From contig CAWIFL010000004.1 in the NCBI GenBank assembly GCA_963835535.1, forward strand, positions 496,001 through 560,000: 64,000 nt of DNA. Direction: 5' to 3'. The stretch comes from Fen-1245 sp963835535 (GTDB taxonomy: Bacteria > Gemmatimonadota > Gemmatimonadetes > Gemmatimonadales > JACORV01). A program made the translations under genes and the position numbers. Position 1 is the stretch's first letter, and the number at the start of each line of letters is the position of its first letter. Below, one piece after another: positions 55,985 to 64,000 of the stretch. Below the pieces are notes generated by a model that had not been told where the DNA came from, ran no database searches, and was given only the letters and a program-made list of their open reading frames with translations.

Positions 55985-58849
55985 GTGCGCCCCGAATCTC
56001 CGGCGCCGGGGACGGTCGGCTTTCCCCGACGCGACTTCCTGGCGCTGGTCGGCCAGGCGGGATGGGGGATCGTCGTGGCGGGCCCGTGGCTCGCCGACGC
56101 CCTCACGGCCGCGCCGGCCGCCGCAACCTCCCTGCCGAGCCTCCAGGAGCCTGAGAGCCTGTACTCCGGCCTCCACTGGCGCATGCTCGGCCCGTTCCGC
56201 GGCGGGCGTGCCGACGCGGCGACGGGTGTGCCGGGCCGTCCCAACGAGTTCTACTTCGGGTCGGTGGGCGGTGGGGTCTGGAAGTCCGTGGACGGCGGAC
56301 GCGTCTGGGCGCCGATCTTCGACGCGCAGCCGGCTGCCTCCATCGGGGCGATCGCCGTCGCGGCGTCGCATCCGGATGTGGTGTACGTCGGAACCGGCGA
56401 GTCCACGCCGCGCGACTCGGCCGGCTACGGCGACGGGGTCTACAAGTCCGCTGACGGCGGCAGAACTTGGACGCACGCCGGCCTCGAGCACACGCGGTGG
56501 ATCGGCAAGATCGCAGTGGACCCCCGGAACCCGGACGTCGTCTTCGTCGCCGCCATGGGATCGCTGTACGGAAGCAACCCCGAGCGCGGCGTCTTCCGGT
56601 CGCGCGACGGCGGCCGGAGCTGGGAGAAGGTGCTGTACCACGACGAGAACGTCGGCGCGATCGAGGTCGTGATCGACCCGTCCAATCCGCGGGTGGTGTA
56701 CGCCGGGCTCTGGAACACGCGCCGGCCGCCGTGGTTCGTGTATGCACCGAGCAACGGGCCGGGAGGCGGCCTCTATAAGTCCACCGACGGCGGCACGACC
56801 TGGAAGCAGCTGACCGTCGGGCTGCCGAGCGGGACGATCGGGAGGGCGGGCCTCGCGGTGGCGCCGAGCCATCCCCGGCGCATCTACGCGGTCGTGGACT
56901 GTCTCGATCCCGAGCCGGGAGCTTCCGCCTCCGCGCCCTCCGCGGGTGCGTTCGGCGGGCCGCAGGCGCCGCCGGGGCAGGGCGGCGTCTTCCGCTCGGA
57001 CGACGCCGGAGCGACGTGGAGGAAGATGTCGGGCGATCCGATGCTCTGGGGCCGCGGCTGGTACTTCGAAAAGATCGCCGTCGATCCCAGGGACCCCGAC
57101 GTCGTCTACGTCCCGAACATCAACGTGAACCGCAGCCGCGACGGCGGGCAGACGTGGGAAGTGATGCGCGGCTCGCCGGGCGGCGACGACTACCACCAGG
57201 TGTGGGTGTCGCCGGACGACTCCGACACGCTGATCGTCGCGAGCGACCAGGGGACGGTGATCACCCGCAACGCGCGGGCGGACGACCCGCGGAACGTGAC
57301 GTGGAGCTCGTGGCTCAACCAGCCGACGGCGCAGATCTACCACGTGTCGGTGGATTACCGCTTCCCGTACTGGGTGACCGGCGCGCAGCAGGACAGCGGC
57401 GCCGTGGCGGTGCGGAGCCGCGGGAAGTTCGCCGAGATCACGATGCGGGACTGGGAGCCGATCGGCGCCGGGGGCGAGAGCGGGTACACGGCGGGCGATC
57501 CGACGCACCCGGGCTTCGTGTACGGCGGAGCGGGCACGCTGTGGGACCTGGCGCTGAACCGCCCGATGCCGGGCACGACGGCGCCGCAGGTCCCGGCCGG
57601 GGAAACGGCGCGCGCCGACTGGACGCAGCCGCTGGTGCTCTCGGCGGCCGACCCGCAGACGCTCTACTACGCGAACCAGTTCCTCTTCAAGACGACGGAC
57701 CGGGCGCATACGTGGATGCGCATCAGCCCCGACCTCACGCGCCCCGATCCCGGCGTGCCGCCCAATCTCGACGCGGCGTCGGCGGCCGATGCCGACAATG
57801 GCCGCAAGCGCGGCGTCATCTACACGATCGCCCCGTCACCGCTCGCGGCGCAGACCGTCTGGGTGGGAACGGACGACGGCCTGATCCACCTGACGCGGGA
57901 CGACGGTCAGAATTGGCAGAACGTCACGCCGCCGGAGCTGTCGGCATGGAGTCGCGTGACGATGCTCGAGGCGTCGCACTTCGACGCCAGCACGGCCTAC
58001 GCAAGCGTGGATCGCCACCAGCTGGACGACTTCGAGCCGTACGTCTACCGCACCCGTGATCTGGGGAGGACGTGGCAGAAGGTCACGGCGGGGCTCCCAG
58101 CCGGCGTGTACGTGCACGTGGTGAAGGAGGACCCGGCGCGGCGGGGGCTGCTGTTCGCCGGGACGGAGAAGGGCGCCTTCCTCTCGTTCGACGACGGCGA
58201 GCACTGGCAGCAGCTGCAGCTCAACCTCCCGACCGCGGGAGTGCGCGACTTCGCGATCTACGGGAACGACGTGATCGTCGCGACGTTCGGCAGGGGCTTC
58301 TGGGTGATCGACGACATCAGCCCGCTCCGGCAGATCAGCGACGCGGTGCTCGCGGCCGACGCGTATCTCTTCAAGCCGTCCGACGCGATCAACGTGATCC
58401 AGGGCGGGGACGACGGCACGCCGCTGCAGTGGGACGAGCCGCAGGCCCAGAACCCGCCCAGCGGCGCGGTGATCGACTACTGGCTCAAGGCGGACGCGAA
58501 CGGAAGCGTCACGCTCGAGATCCTGGACGCGAGCGGGACGAGCCTCCGGACCTTCTCGAGCGCGGCGGCGCCGGCCGCCCCGGCCGGCGGCACGCCGGGC
58601 GGCCTGCCGCGCGTCTCCCCGCTGTGGCGGCCGACACCCGAGCCGTTCTCGGGCTCCGCCGGGATGCACCGGGTGGTGTGGCTGCCGGTGGCGCCCACGC
58701 CGCCGGGACAGCGCGGCGGCGGCTTCGCGTTCTTCCGGCAGCGGACGTTCCTGACCGGCACCTTCACCGCGAAGCTCACGGTGAACGGGCAGGTGTATGC
58801 GCAGACGTTCACGGTGCGCCCTGATCCGAGGCAGGCAGAAGGGAGATAG
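55985..58849 (+). CDS. Exported sortilin/BNR-repeat (VPS10-like) propeller protein
   Basis: A 954-aa protein with a twin-arginine leader ('FPRRDFLALVGQAGWG'). It is followed by many Asp-box/BNR repeats of the type S-x-D-x-G-x-T-W: 'KSVDGGRVW', 'KSADGGRTWTH', 'RSRDGGRSWEK', 'KSTDGGTTWKQ', 'RSDDAGATWRK' and others. They are laid out as in a sortilin-like ten-bladed propeller (about residues 60-780). A C-terminal beta-sandwich follows. Such proteins are common and multi-copy in Gemmatimonadota and Acidobacteria; many are annotated as glycosyl hydrolases without proof. The GTG start lies 2 nt after the DUF2892-like stop. Confidence 0.88.
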   Translation: MRPESPAPGTVGFPRRDFLALVGQAGWGIVVAGPWLADALTAAPAAATSLPSLQEPESLYSGLHWRMLGPFRGGRADAATGVPGRPNEFYFGSVGGGVWKSVDGGRVWAPIFDAQPAASIGAIAVAASHPDVVYVGTGESTPRDSAGYGDGVYKSADGGRTWTHAGLEHTRWIGKIAVDPRNPDVVFVAAMGSLYGSNPERGVFRSRDGGRSWEKVLYHDENVGAIEVVIDPSNPRVVYAGLWNTRRPPWFVYAPSNGPGGGLYKSTDGGTTWKQLTVGLPSGTIGRAGLAVAPSHPRRIYAVVDCLDPEPGASASAPSAGAFGGPQAPPGQGGVFRSDDAGATWRKMSGDPMLWGRGWYFEKIAVDPRDPDVVYVPNINVNRSRDGGQTWEVMRGSPGGDDYHQVWVSPDDSDTLIVASDQGTVITRNARADDPRNVTWSSWLNQPTAQIYHVSVDYRFPYWVTGAQQDSGAVAVRSRGKFAEITMRDWEPIGAGGESGYTAGDPTHPGFVYGGAGTLWDLALNRPMPGTTAPQVPAGETARADWTQPLVLSAADPQTLYYANQFLFKTTDRAHTWMRISPDLTRPDPGVPPNLDAASAADADNGRKRGVIYTIAPSPLAAQTVWVGTDDGLIHLTRDDGQNWQNVTPPELSAWSRVTMLEASHFDASTAYASVDRHQLDDFEPYVYRTRDLGRTWQKVTAGLPAGVYVHVVKEDPARRGLLFAGTEKGAFLSFDDGEHWQQLQLNLPTAGVRDFAIYGNDVIVATFGRGFWVIDDISPLRQISDAVLAADAYLFKPSDAINVIQGGDDGTPLQWDEPQAQNPPSGAVIDYWLKADANGSVTLEILDASGTSLRTFSSAAAPAAPAGGTPGGLPRVSPLWRPTPEPFSGSAGMHRVVWLPVAPTPPGQRGGGFAFFRQRTFLTGTFTAKLTVNGQVYAQTFTVRPDPRQAEGR

Positions 58850-58897
58850 CAGAGGGCGGGTCTGTTGCCAGACGCCAAGTTGCGAGTGGTTGCGAGG
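58850..58897. repeat. Dispersed repeat, copy E, after a stop codon
   Basis: CAGAGGGCGGGTCTGTTGCC continuing AGACGCCAAGTTGCGAGTGG begins on the base after the BNR-protein stop. It shows the same polarity relative to the gene as copies C and D. Confidence 0.7.
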
Positions 58898-58919
58898 CTG
58901 CAGAGTGCCGAGGACAGTG

Positions 58920-58950
58920 AAGGCCCCGCCGGATCATGCGGCGGGGCCTT
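58920..58950 (+). terminator. Intrinsic terminator
   Basis: An 11-bp stem AAGGCCCCGCC / GGCGGGGCCTT (9-nt loop), followed by CCTGTTG. It closes the BNR-protein transcript ahead of the next promoter. Confidence 0.65.
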
Positions 58951-58954
58951 CCTG

Positions 58955-58984
58955 TTGCGTCCCGGGCCGGGGGGCTTGTATATG
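58955..58984 (+). promoter_or_regulatory. Sigma-70-like promoter of symporter gene
   Basis: TTGCGT (58955-58960), 18-nt spacer, TATATG (58979-58984). The coding start follows after about 90 nt. Confidence 0.55.
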
Positions 58985-59076
58985 TCCCCAGTGTCGCCAG
59001 GGCCCCGGCGCTTCCGGATCGGGGCGTGACGGGTGCATCTCCTCCCTCCCACCGACGGCTTCCGAGAGCACTGCCC

Positions 59077-60783
59077 GTGCACATCCAACTCGGCGCAATC
59101 GACTACACCATCCTGATCATCTACTTCGCCTTCGTGCTCGGCATCGGCTGGGCGCTGCGGCGCTTCATCAAGAGCGGCGACGACTTCTTCCTCTCGGGAC
59201 GTGCGATTCCCGCCTGGGTCGCCGGGCTGGCGTTCATGTCCGCCAACCTCGGCGCGCAGGAAGTGATCGGGATGGGCGCCTCGGGCGCCAAGTACGGGAT
59301 GATGACGAGCCACTTCTACTGGCTCGGCGCGATCCCCGCGATGGTGTTCGTCGGGATCTTCATGATGCCGTTCTACTACGGCTCCCGCGCACGCTCCGTC
59401 CCCGAGTACCTGAAGCTCCGGTTCGACGAGAAGACCCGCGGCTTCAACGCGATGACGTTCGCGGTGATGACCGTGTTCTCCTCGGGCATCTCGATGTACG
59501 CGCTGGCGAAGCTGCTGGAGCTGGTCCTCGGCTGGGACTTCAACGCCAGCATCCTGGTATCGGCCGCCATCGTCCTGGTCTACATCTTCCTGGGCGGGCT
59601 CACCTCGGCGATCTACAACGAGGTGTTGCAGTTCTTCCTCATCGTCCTCGGCTTTCTGCCCCTGACCCTCCTGGGCCTCAAGGACGTCGGCGGGTGGGCG
59701 GGACTCACCGCCAAGCTGCAGACGGTGGCGACTCAGGCGGGGTTCGCGCCCGGGGCATGGTCGGAGTCGTGGCGCCACGTGGGCAACGCGCACGCGAACC
59801 CGATGGGCGTCGAGTGGTTCGGCCTGGTGATGGGCTTGGGGTTCGTCCTCTCGTTCGGCTACTGGTGCACCGACTTTCTGGTGGTGCAGCGGGCGATGGC
59901 CGCCAACTCGATGGTCGCCGCGCGCCGCACCCCGCTCCTCGCGGCGATCCCGAAGATGCTCTTTCCCTTCCTCGTGATCGTGCCGGGGATGATCGCCATC
60001 GCGCTGCACGTCACCCGCGGCGGATTCCTGCCCCTCGGCGCCGACGGCACGCCGAACTACAACCTCGCGGTGCCCGTGATGCTCGGGCACTACCTGCCGA
60101 CCGGCCTGCTCGGCCTCGGGCTGACCGCCCTGATGGCGTCCTTCATGTCGGGGATGGCGGGGAACGTCACGGCCTTCAACACCGTGTGGACGTACGACAT
60201 CTACCAGTCGTACATCCGGCCGGGGCAGTCGGACAAGCACTACCTGCGGATGGGGCAGGCCGCGACGGTGTTCGGCATCCTGTTCAGCGTGGCGGCGGCC
60301 TACGTGACGACGCGGTTCAACAACATCATGGACATGCTCCAGCTGGTGTTCGCGTTCGTCAACGCGCCGCTGTTCGCGACCTTCCTGCTGGGGATGTTCT
60401 GGCGGCGCGCCACGGGCCACGGGGCGTTCTTCGGCCTGCTGATCGGCACGGGCGTGGCGGCGCTTCACAACGGGTTGGTCCTGCCGCTGGGAGCCGTACC
60501 AGGCATCAAGGGCGGGTTCCTGGGCGCCGTGCTGCACACGTACCCGAGCGAGATGGCGCAGAACTTCTGGACCGCCATCTTCGCGTGGACCGCCTGCTTC
60601 GTGGCGACGATCGTGATCTCGCTCCTCACGCAGCGCAACAAGTCGGACGATGAGCTGAAGGGGCTCGTCTACGCCCTCACGCCGCGACTCAAGGACCGCG
60701 AGTCGCCGTGGTACAAGCAGCCGGCCACCCTGGGCGTCATCGTGCTCGGGCTCACGGTCGTGCTCAACGTCATCTTCTGGTGA
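59077..60783 (+). CDS. Sodium:solute symporter (SSS family, SGLT-like)
   Basis: A 568-aa transporter with about 14 membrane helices and a LeuT-like fold. Characteristic segments are 'DDFFLSGRAIPAWVAGLAFM' (sugar-type SSS), 'GAQEVIGMGASGAKYG', 'YYGSRARSVPEYLKLRF' and the SSS signature region 'TALMASFMSGMAGNVTAFNT'. It probably imports a sugar or sugar acid with Na+. GTG 59077 is chosen because helix 1 starts directly after it; longer readings add a non-hydrophobic stretch. It is followed by a small membrane protein gene. Confidence 0.92.
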   Translation: MHIQLGAIDYTILIIYFAFVLGIGWALRRFIKSGDDFFLSGRAIPAWVAGLAFMSANLGAQEVIGMGASGAKYGMMTSHFYWLGAIPAMVFVGIFMMPFYYGSRARSVPEYLKLRFDEKTRGFNAMTFAVMTVFSSGISMYALAKLLELVLGWDFNASILVSAAIVLVYIFLGGLTSAIYNEVLQFFLIVLGFLPLTLLGLKDVGGWAGLTAKLQTVATQAGFAPGAWSESWRHVGNAHANPMGVEWFGLVMGLGFVLSFGYWCTDFLVVQRAMAANSMVAARRTPLLAAIPKMLFPFLVIVPGMIAIALHVTRGGFLPLGADGTPNYNLAVPVMLGHYLPTGLLGLGLTALMASFMSGMAGNVTAFNTVWTYDIYQSYIRPGQSDKHYLRMGQAATVFGILFSVAAAYVTTRFNNIMDMLQLVFAFVNAPLFATFLLGMFWRRATGHGAFFGLLIGTGVAALHNGLVLPLGAVPGIKGGFLGAVLHTYPSEMAQNFWTAIFAWTACFVATIVISLLTQRNKSDDELKGLVYALTPRLKDRESPWYKQPATLGVIVLGLTVVLNVIFW

Positions 60784-60790
60784 GGGCGCG

Positions 60791-61012
60791 ATGAAACTGG
60801 ACGTGCGGCTGCCGATCGGGATGATGTTCACGCTGCTGGGCGCGATCCTGGTGGTCTTCGGGCTCGTGTCGGATCGGGCGATCTACGCGCGCTCGCTCGG
60901 GATCAACGTGAACCTGTGGTGGGGACTGGTGCTGCTCGCGTTCGGCCTGGTGATGCTCACGTTCGCGCTGCGGTCCCGGCGCGCTCAGGGGGACGACGGC
61001 GCCACGCGGTGA
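60791..61012 (+). CDS. Small two-helix membrane protein next to symporter
   Basis: A 73-aa protein with two hydrophobic helices ('IGMMFTLLGAILVVFGLV' and 'LWWGLVLLAFGLVMLTFAL') and a charged tail. It starts 7 nt after the symporter stop, so it is cotranscribed; similar small proteins often follow SSS genes and may be accessory. The function is unknown. GAGGGCG precedes the ATG. Confidence 0.75.
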   Translation: MKLDVRLPIGMMFTLLGAILVVFGLVSDRAIYARSLGINVNLWWGLVLLAFGLVMLTFALRSRRAQGDDGATR

Positions 61013-61039
61013 GGCGGCTGCAGTGCGGCTTGTCGCCCG

Positions 61040-62170
61040 CTAGGGCGTGCCGAGCTGGGTGGCGGCCGGCAGGACGTTGCCGGTCGAGTCGAACAGCGCG
61101 AGCGAGCCGCCCGCATAGATGAAGAGGCCGCTTACCGGGATCGCCTCCGGGTACCACCAGAGCACGCCGGCGCCGCGGCCGCCCGGCGTCGCCGCGACGG
61201 CATCTACGAGATCCCTGACGAACTGCGCCTGCCCCACGGTCGAAATCGTCCACGCCATTGCGGACTGCGCCGTCACCATGCTCTCCCACCCCCCGGCGCG
61301 CCACGGATACGACGTCTCGACGACCACGATGTCCTTGCCGTACCGCGCGGCCGTCGCCTGCAGGTTCCCCTGCAGGGCGGCCAGCGGGCCGTGATAGATC
61401 GGGTAGTAGCTCAGACCGATGAGGTCGTAGGGGACGCCGTAGGCCGCCATGTGGTCGAAGAACCACTGGGTGCTCGCGGTGGCCCCACCCTGCCCGTAGT
61501 GCAGCATGATGCGGACGGTGTCGCCGGGGGCCAGGGCGTCCCGTACGCCCTTGATGCCGGCCTTGAGCAGGCCCGTGAACTGGGTCCACTCGACGAGCGT
61601 GTCACCGCCGGCGACGTAGAGCTGGCCCAGCGGCCAGAGCATACCGCTGTCGATCTCGTTCCCGACCTGCACGATGTCCGGCAGCGCTCCCGCCTGCTTG
61701 AGCCGCGTCACGACGCTGTCGGTGTAGCTCTCGACCTGCTGCTCGAGGGCGGTGAAGCCCAGGCCGGCCCAGGCGGCCGGCGTCGTCTGGTGGCTCGGAT
61801 CGGCCCAGGTGTCGGAATAGTGGATGTCGAGCAGGAGCTTGGCGCCTGAGGCCTTGATCCGTCCGGCCAGCTGCACGGTGTACAGAAGGTCGTTGACCTG
61901 CACGTCCGAATCGTTCGGATTCACGAACAGGCGCAGCCGGAAGATGGTGGCCCCGTGGGACCGCAGGATCGCGATGGCGTCCCTGGCCTCGCCGCCGTCG
62001 CGGAAGATGCCGCCGGCCTCCTCGATCCGCGCCAGAGCGGAGATGTCGGCGCCGAGGAGCAGCGGGGGGCTTTGCGAGGCCGACGTGGCAGAGCGCTCGC
62101 ACCCCGCGGCCAGGGCGAGCGCCAGCGCCGCGCCCGTGAACTGGCGGGCCCGTCGGAGCGTCCCCATCAT
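61040..62170 (-). CDS. Lipoprotein GH53 endo-beta-1,4-galactanase
   Basis: A 376-aa lipoprotein (lipobox LAAGC at about residue 24). The GH53 barrel has 'LLLGADISALARIEEAGG', 'TIFRLRLFVNP', 'LLLDIHYSDTWADPSHQ' (highly typical of GH53), the acid/base Glu in 'DIVQVGNEIDSGMLWP' and the nucleophile Glu in 'KDIVVVETSYPW'. It cleaves beta-1,4-galactan, for example arabinogalactan type I, at the cell surface. It converges with the symporter unit, so uptake of the released sugars by that transporter is plausible (inference). Confidence 0.93.
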   Translation of the reverse strand: MMGTLRRARQFTGAALALALAAGCERSATSASQSPPLLLGADISALARIEEAGGIFRDGGEARDAIAILRSHGATIFRLRLFVNPNDSDVQVNDLLYTVQLAGRIKASGAKLLLDIHYSDTWADPSHQTTPAAWAGLGFTALEQQVESYTDSVVTRLKQAGALPDIVQVGNEIDSGMLWPLGQLYVAGGDTLVEWTQFTGLLKAGIKGVRDALAPGDTVRIMLHYGQGGATASTQWFFDHMAAYGVPYDLIGLSYYPIYHGPLAALQGNLQATAARYGKDIVVVETSYPWRAGGWESMVTAQSAMAWTISTVGQAQFVRDLVDAVAATPGGRGAGVLWWYPEAIPVSGLFIYAGGSLALFDSTGNVLPAATQLGTP

Positions 62171-62292
62171 TGGGGGCGGCACCGATCCTGCCCGCTGGTG
62201 CAGCGCCAAGCGGCAGGCCGAAGCGCAGGAATGACGAGCGACAGCGCCACGAGTCGATAGTAGCCACCCCTGCCAGCCGAAGCCAGGAGCGT

Positions 62293-64000
62293 ATGGACGA
62301 GTTGAGAGCGCTTCGATCCCTCGCCGCGGCGATGGGGGTGCATACCAGCTACACGGACGGGCTGGGGAAGCGCGTCCGGGTTGCCCCCGACACGCTCGTT
62401 CGCGTCTGCGCCGCGCTCGGCGCCCCGATCGCACGGGCGGGCGATGCTGCCGAAGCGCTCCGCGCGCGCCGCTCGCGGCGCGGCGCGGGGCTCCTCCCGC
62501 CCGTGCTCGTGGCCTGGAACGGGGCGCTGGCTCCGATCAGGGTCGCGGGCGCACGCGTCGAGCTGCGGCTGGAGGACGGGAGCGTCGTTCCGCTCGCGGC
62601 GAGCCGCGGCACGTACCGCGCACGCCGCCGCCTGCCGTTCGGCTACCACCTGCTCACGGTCGAGGCCCGCACGGGGGGCGCACTCGAGACGGCGACGGTC
62701 ATCGCCGCGCCGGTGCGGGCGTATCGCCGGAGTGCTTCCCTCCGCAGTTGGGGGGTCGGGGCGCAGCTGGCCGCGCTGCGCTCGGAGCGCAGCCGCTCCG
62801 TGGGAGACCTCCGGGACCTGGAGACGCTGTGCCGGTGGCTCGGCAAGCGCGGCGGCGACGTGGTCACCCTCCTGCCGCTCAACCCGACGTTCAACACCGG
62901 GTGGCCGGAGCCGAGCCCCTACTCGCCGGTGAGCCGGCTCTTCTTTTCCGAGCTGATCCTCGATCTGGGAGCCGCGCATCGCGCGGCGGGCGCCGTCGCG
63001 ACGCTGGACGTGACGCGGGCGGACGCGGAGGTGCGCGCCGCGCTGGCGGATCGGCCCGAGCCGCCGGCGTCGGAGCTGGACGACGAGCTGAGGCGCTACG
63101 CGCGGTTCCGCGGGGCGCAGGCGCGGCACGGCAGGAACTGGCACGCCTGGCCGGCGCGGGCCCGGGCCGGCACGCTCGAGAGGGCCGACGTGGACGCGGC
63201 GGAGGAGCGCCATCACCTCGTCGCGCAGACGATGGTGCGGCGCCAGCTCCGCGCGCTCAGGGAGCGGCTGGATCGGGACGCCTTCCGGCTGGGACTGGAT
63301 CTGGCGGTGGGCGGCCACCCCGATGGGTACGATCCGTGGTCGCGACAGACGCTGTTCGGCGACGGGATGTCGGTCGGCGCGCCGCCGGACCTGGGCTTCC
63401 CGAGCGGACAGGACTGGGGGTTCTCGCCGGTGCTGCCCGATGCGTCGCGCCGCGAAGGGCACCGCTACCTCGCGGCGACCATCGCCTGCCAGGCGGGGCT
63501 GGCGGGCCTGCTCCGCGTGGACCACATCATGGCGTGGACGCGGCTGTACTGGATCCCGCACGGCTTCCCGCTGCACCAGGGGACCTACGTCTCGTATCCG
63601 GCCGAGGAGCTGTTCGCCGTCCTCACGCTCGAATCGAACCGTCACCGGTGCGAGGTGGTGGGCGAGAATCTGGGGAACGTGCCGCGCGAGATCTACGAGG
63701 CGCTGCCGCGCCACCGGATCTGGGGGATGTACCTGGCACAGTTCCAGGCGAGCAGTGATTCGCGCGTCAGCCCTCCCAAGGCCTCCGACGTGGCGCTCAT
63801 CGGCACGCACGACACGCCGACGCTGGCCGGGTGGCTCGACGCCTCGGACATCCCGGAGCGGGTGCGCTACAAGCTCCTGGCGCCGGAGGCGGCTCCGGAC
63901 GTCCGCGCCGAGCGCGCGCGGGCCGTGGGACGGCTCGCCCGGCGGCTCAAGCGGAGCGCCGCCGATCCGCACGCGCTCCTGGCGGCGCTGCTCGAGTGGC
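62293..64000 (+). CDS. malQ: 4-alpha-glucanotransferase (GH77), partial
   Basis: An open frame of at least 569 codons that runs off the end of the window. The N-terminal domain (about residues 1-150) is of the bacterial MalQ type, with 'GVHTSYTDGLGKRVRVAPDT'. The GH77 barrel then has 'PSPYSPVSRLFF', 'AGLLRVDHIMAWTRLYWIP' (nucleophile Asp), 'CEVVGENLGNVP' (general acid Glu) and 'ALIGTHDTPTLAGW' (third Asp region). It transfers alpha-1,4-glucan segments in maltodextrin or glycogen metabolism. AGGAG lies four bases before the ATG. The C-terminal end is missing only because the window stops. Confidence 0.92.
   Translation, partial: MDELRALRSLAAAMGVHTSYTDGLGKRVRVAPDTLVRVCAALGAPIARAGDAAEALRARRSRRGAGLLPPVLVAWNGALAPIRVAGARVELRLEDGSVVPLAASRGTYRARRRLPFGYHLLTVEARTGGALETATVIAAPVRAYRRSASLRSWGVGAQLAALRSERSRSVGDLRDLETLCRWLGKRGGDVVTLLPLNPTFNTGWPEPSPYSPVSRLFFSELILDLGAAHRAAGAVATLDVTRADAEVRAALADRPEPPASELDDELRRYARFRGAQARHGRNWHAWPARARAGTLERADVDAAEERHHLVAQTMVRRQLRALRERLDRDAFRLGLDLAVGGHPDGYDPWSRQTLFGDGMSVGAPPDLGFPSGQDWGFSPVLPDASRREGHRYLAATIACQAGLAGLLRVDHIMAWTRLYWIPHGFPLHQGTYVSYPAEELFAVLTLESNRHRCEVVGENLGNVPREIYEALPRHRIWGMYLAQFQASSDSRVSPPKASDVALIGTHDTPTLAGWLDASDIPERVRYKLLAPEAAPDVRAERARAVGRLARRLKRSAADPHALLAALLEW

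Noticed and set aside
1..64000. tRNA, rRNA, integrase, transposase or phage genes
   Set aside because: None seen on either strand by eye; a tRNAscan and IS search would be needed to exclude small cases.

Overview
This is a 64 kb stretch of a visibly GC-rich bacterial chromosome. Coding is dense, with many 4-nt start/stop overlaps (ATGA, GTGA). The mix of genes resembles Gemmatimonadota or a close relative: many multiheme cytochromes, sortilin/BNR-type secreted proteins, M14 peptidases, HNH endonucleases, PASTA-less Ser/Thr kinases, a lysine-rich mini-peptide and sigma-54 two-component pairs. That assignment is inference from gene style; there is no rRNA or marker tree here. I found no tRNA, rRNA, CRISPR array, integrase or transposase.

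Layout. (1) 1-4.3 kb: HNH endonuclease behind a structured leader, a universal stress protein, and a PAS histidine kinase with a sigma-54 response regulator. (2) 4.5-15.2 kb: an electron-transfer island. On the + strand lie a monoheme cytochrome, a 4-heme and a 5-heme cytochrome, a DOMON membrane protein, a Rieske protein and a b6-like cytochrome b. On the - strand lie a 9-heme (8 CxxCH + 1 CX4CH) lipoprotein with an EF-hand, a 20-heme NapC-anchored cytochrome, an outer-membrane barrel and a 16-heme cytochrome. Together they encode 55 c-type heme sites and look like a quinol-to-outside porin-cytochrome conduit next to an alternative bc complex. (3) 15.5-25.2 kb: a Met-rich Spy-like protein, a GATase, two Ser/Thr kinases, a PCYCGC-like protein, an NtrYX-like pair with an outer-membrane barrel and a DUF4390-like protein, and a decayed acyl-CoA ligase. 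(4) 25.3-37 kb: a LOTUS/NYN RNA-binding protein, an AAG glycosylase, then a six-gene - strand operon (formate dehydrogenase, SDR, tdh, kbl, M14 peptidase, small barrel) with a good promoter. (5) 37-47 kb: a 19-aa lysine-rich peptide, an FHA-FHA-protease, a CDF transporter, a PHP phosphoesterase and a five-gene rho-ruvX-mltG-thiE-rRNA methyltransferase operon. (6) 47-64 kb: a stand-alone histidine-kinase DHp protein, Lon, a frameshifted APC permease, an MFS exporter, and a carbohydrate group (GH31, sortilin-like BNR protein, sodium/solute symporter, GH53, GH77) that runs off the end.

Three non-coding patterns cut across the genes. One is a recurring sigma-70-like promoter, TTGnnn-16/18-TAnnnT. 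The second is a dispersed repeat with core GTTGCCAGACGGCAAG that follows stop codons in the sense direction. The third is an octanucleotide (GTGCGTCn) tandem repeat read in-frame in three proteins; at mltG it forms a large hairpin with the start codon in its loop. All coordinates, motif counts and spacings were read by eye; no similarity search was run.
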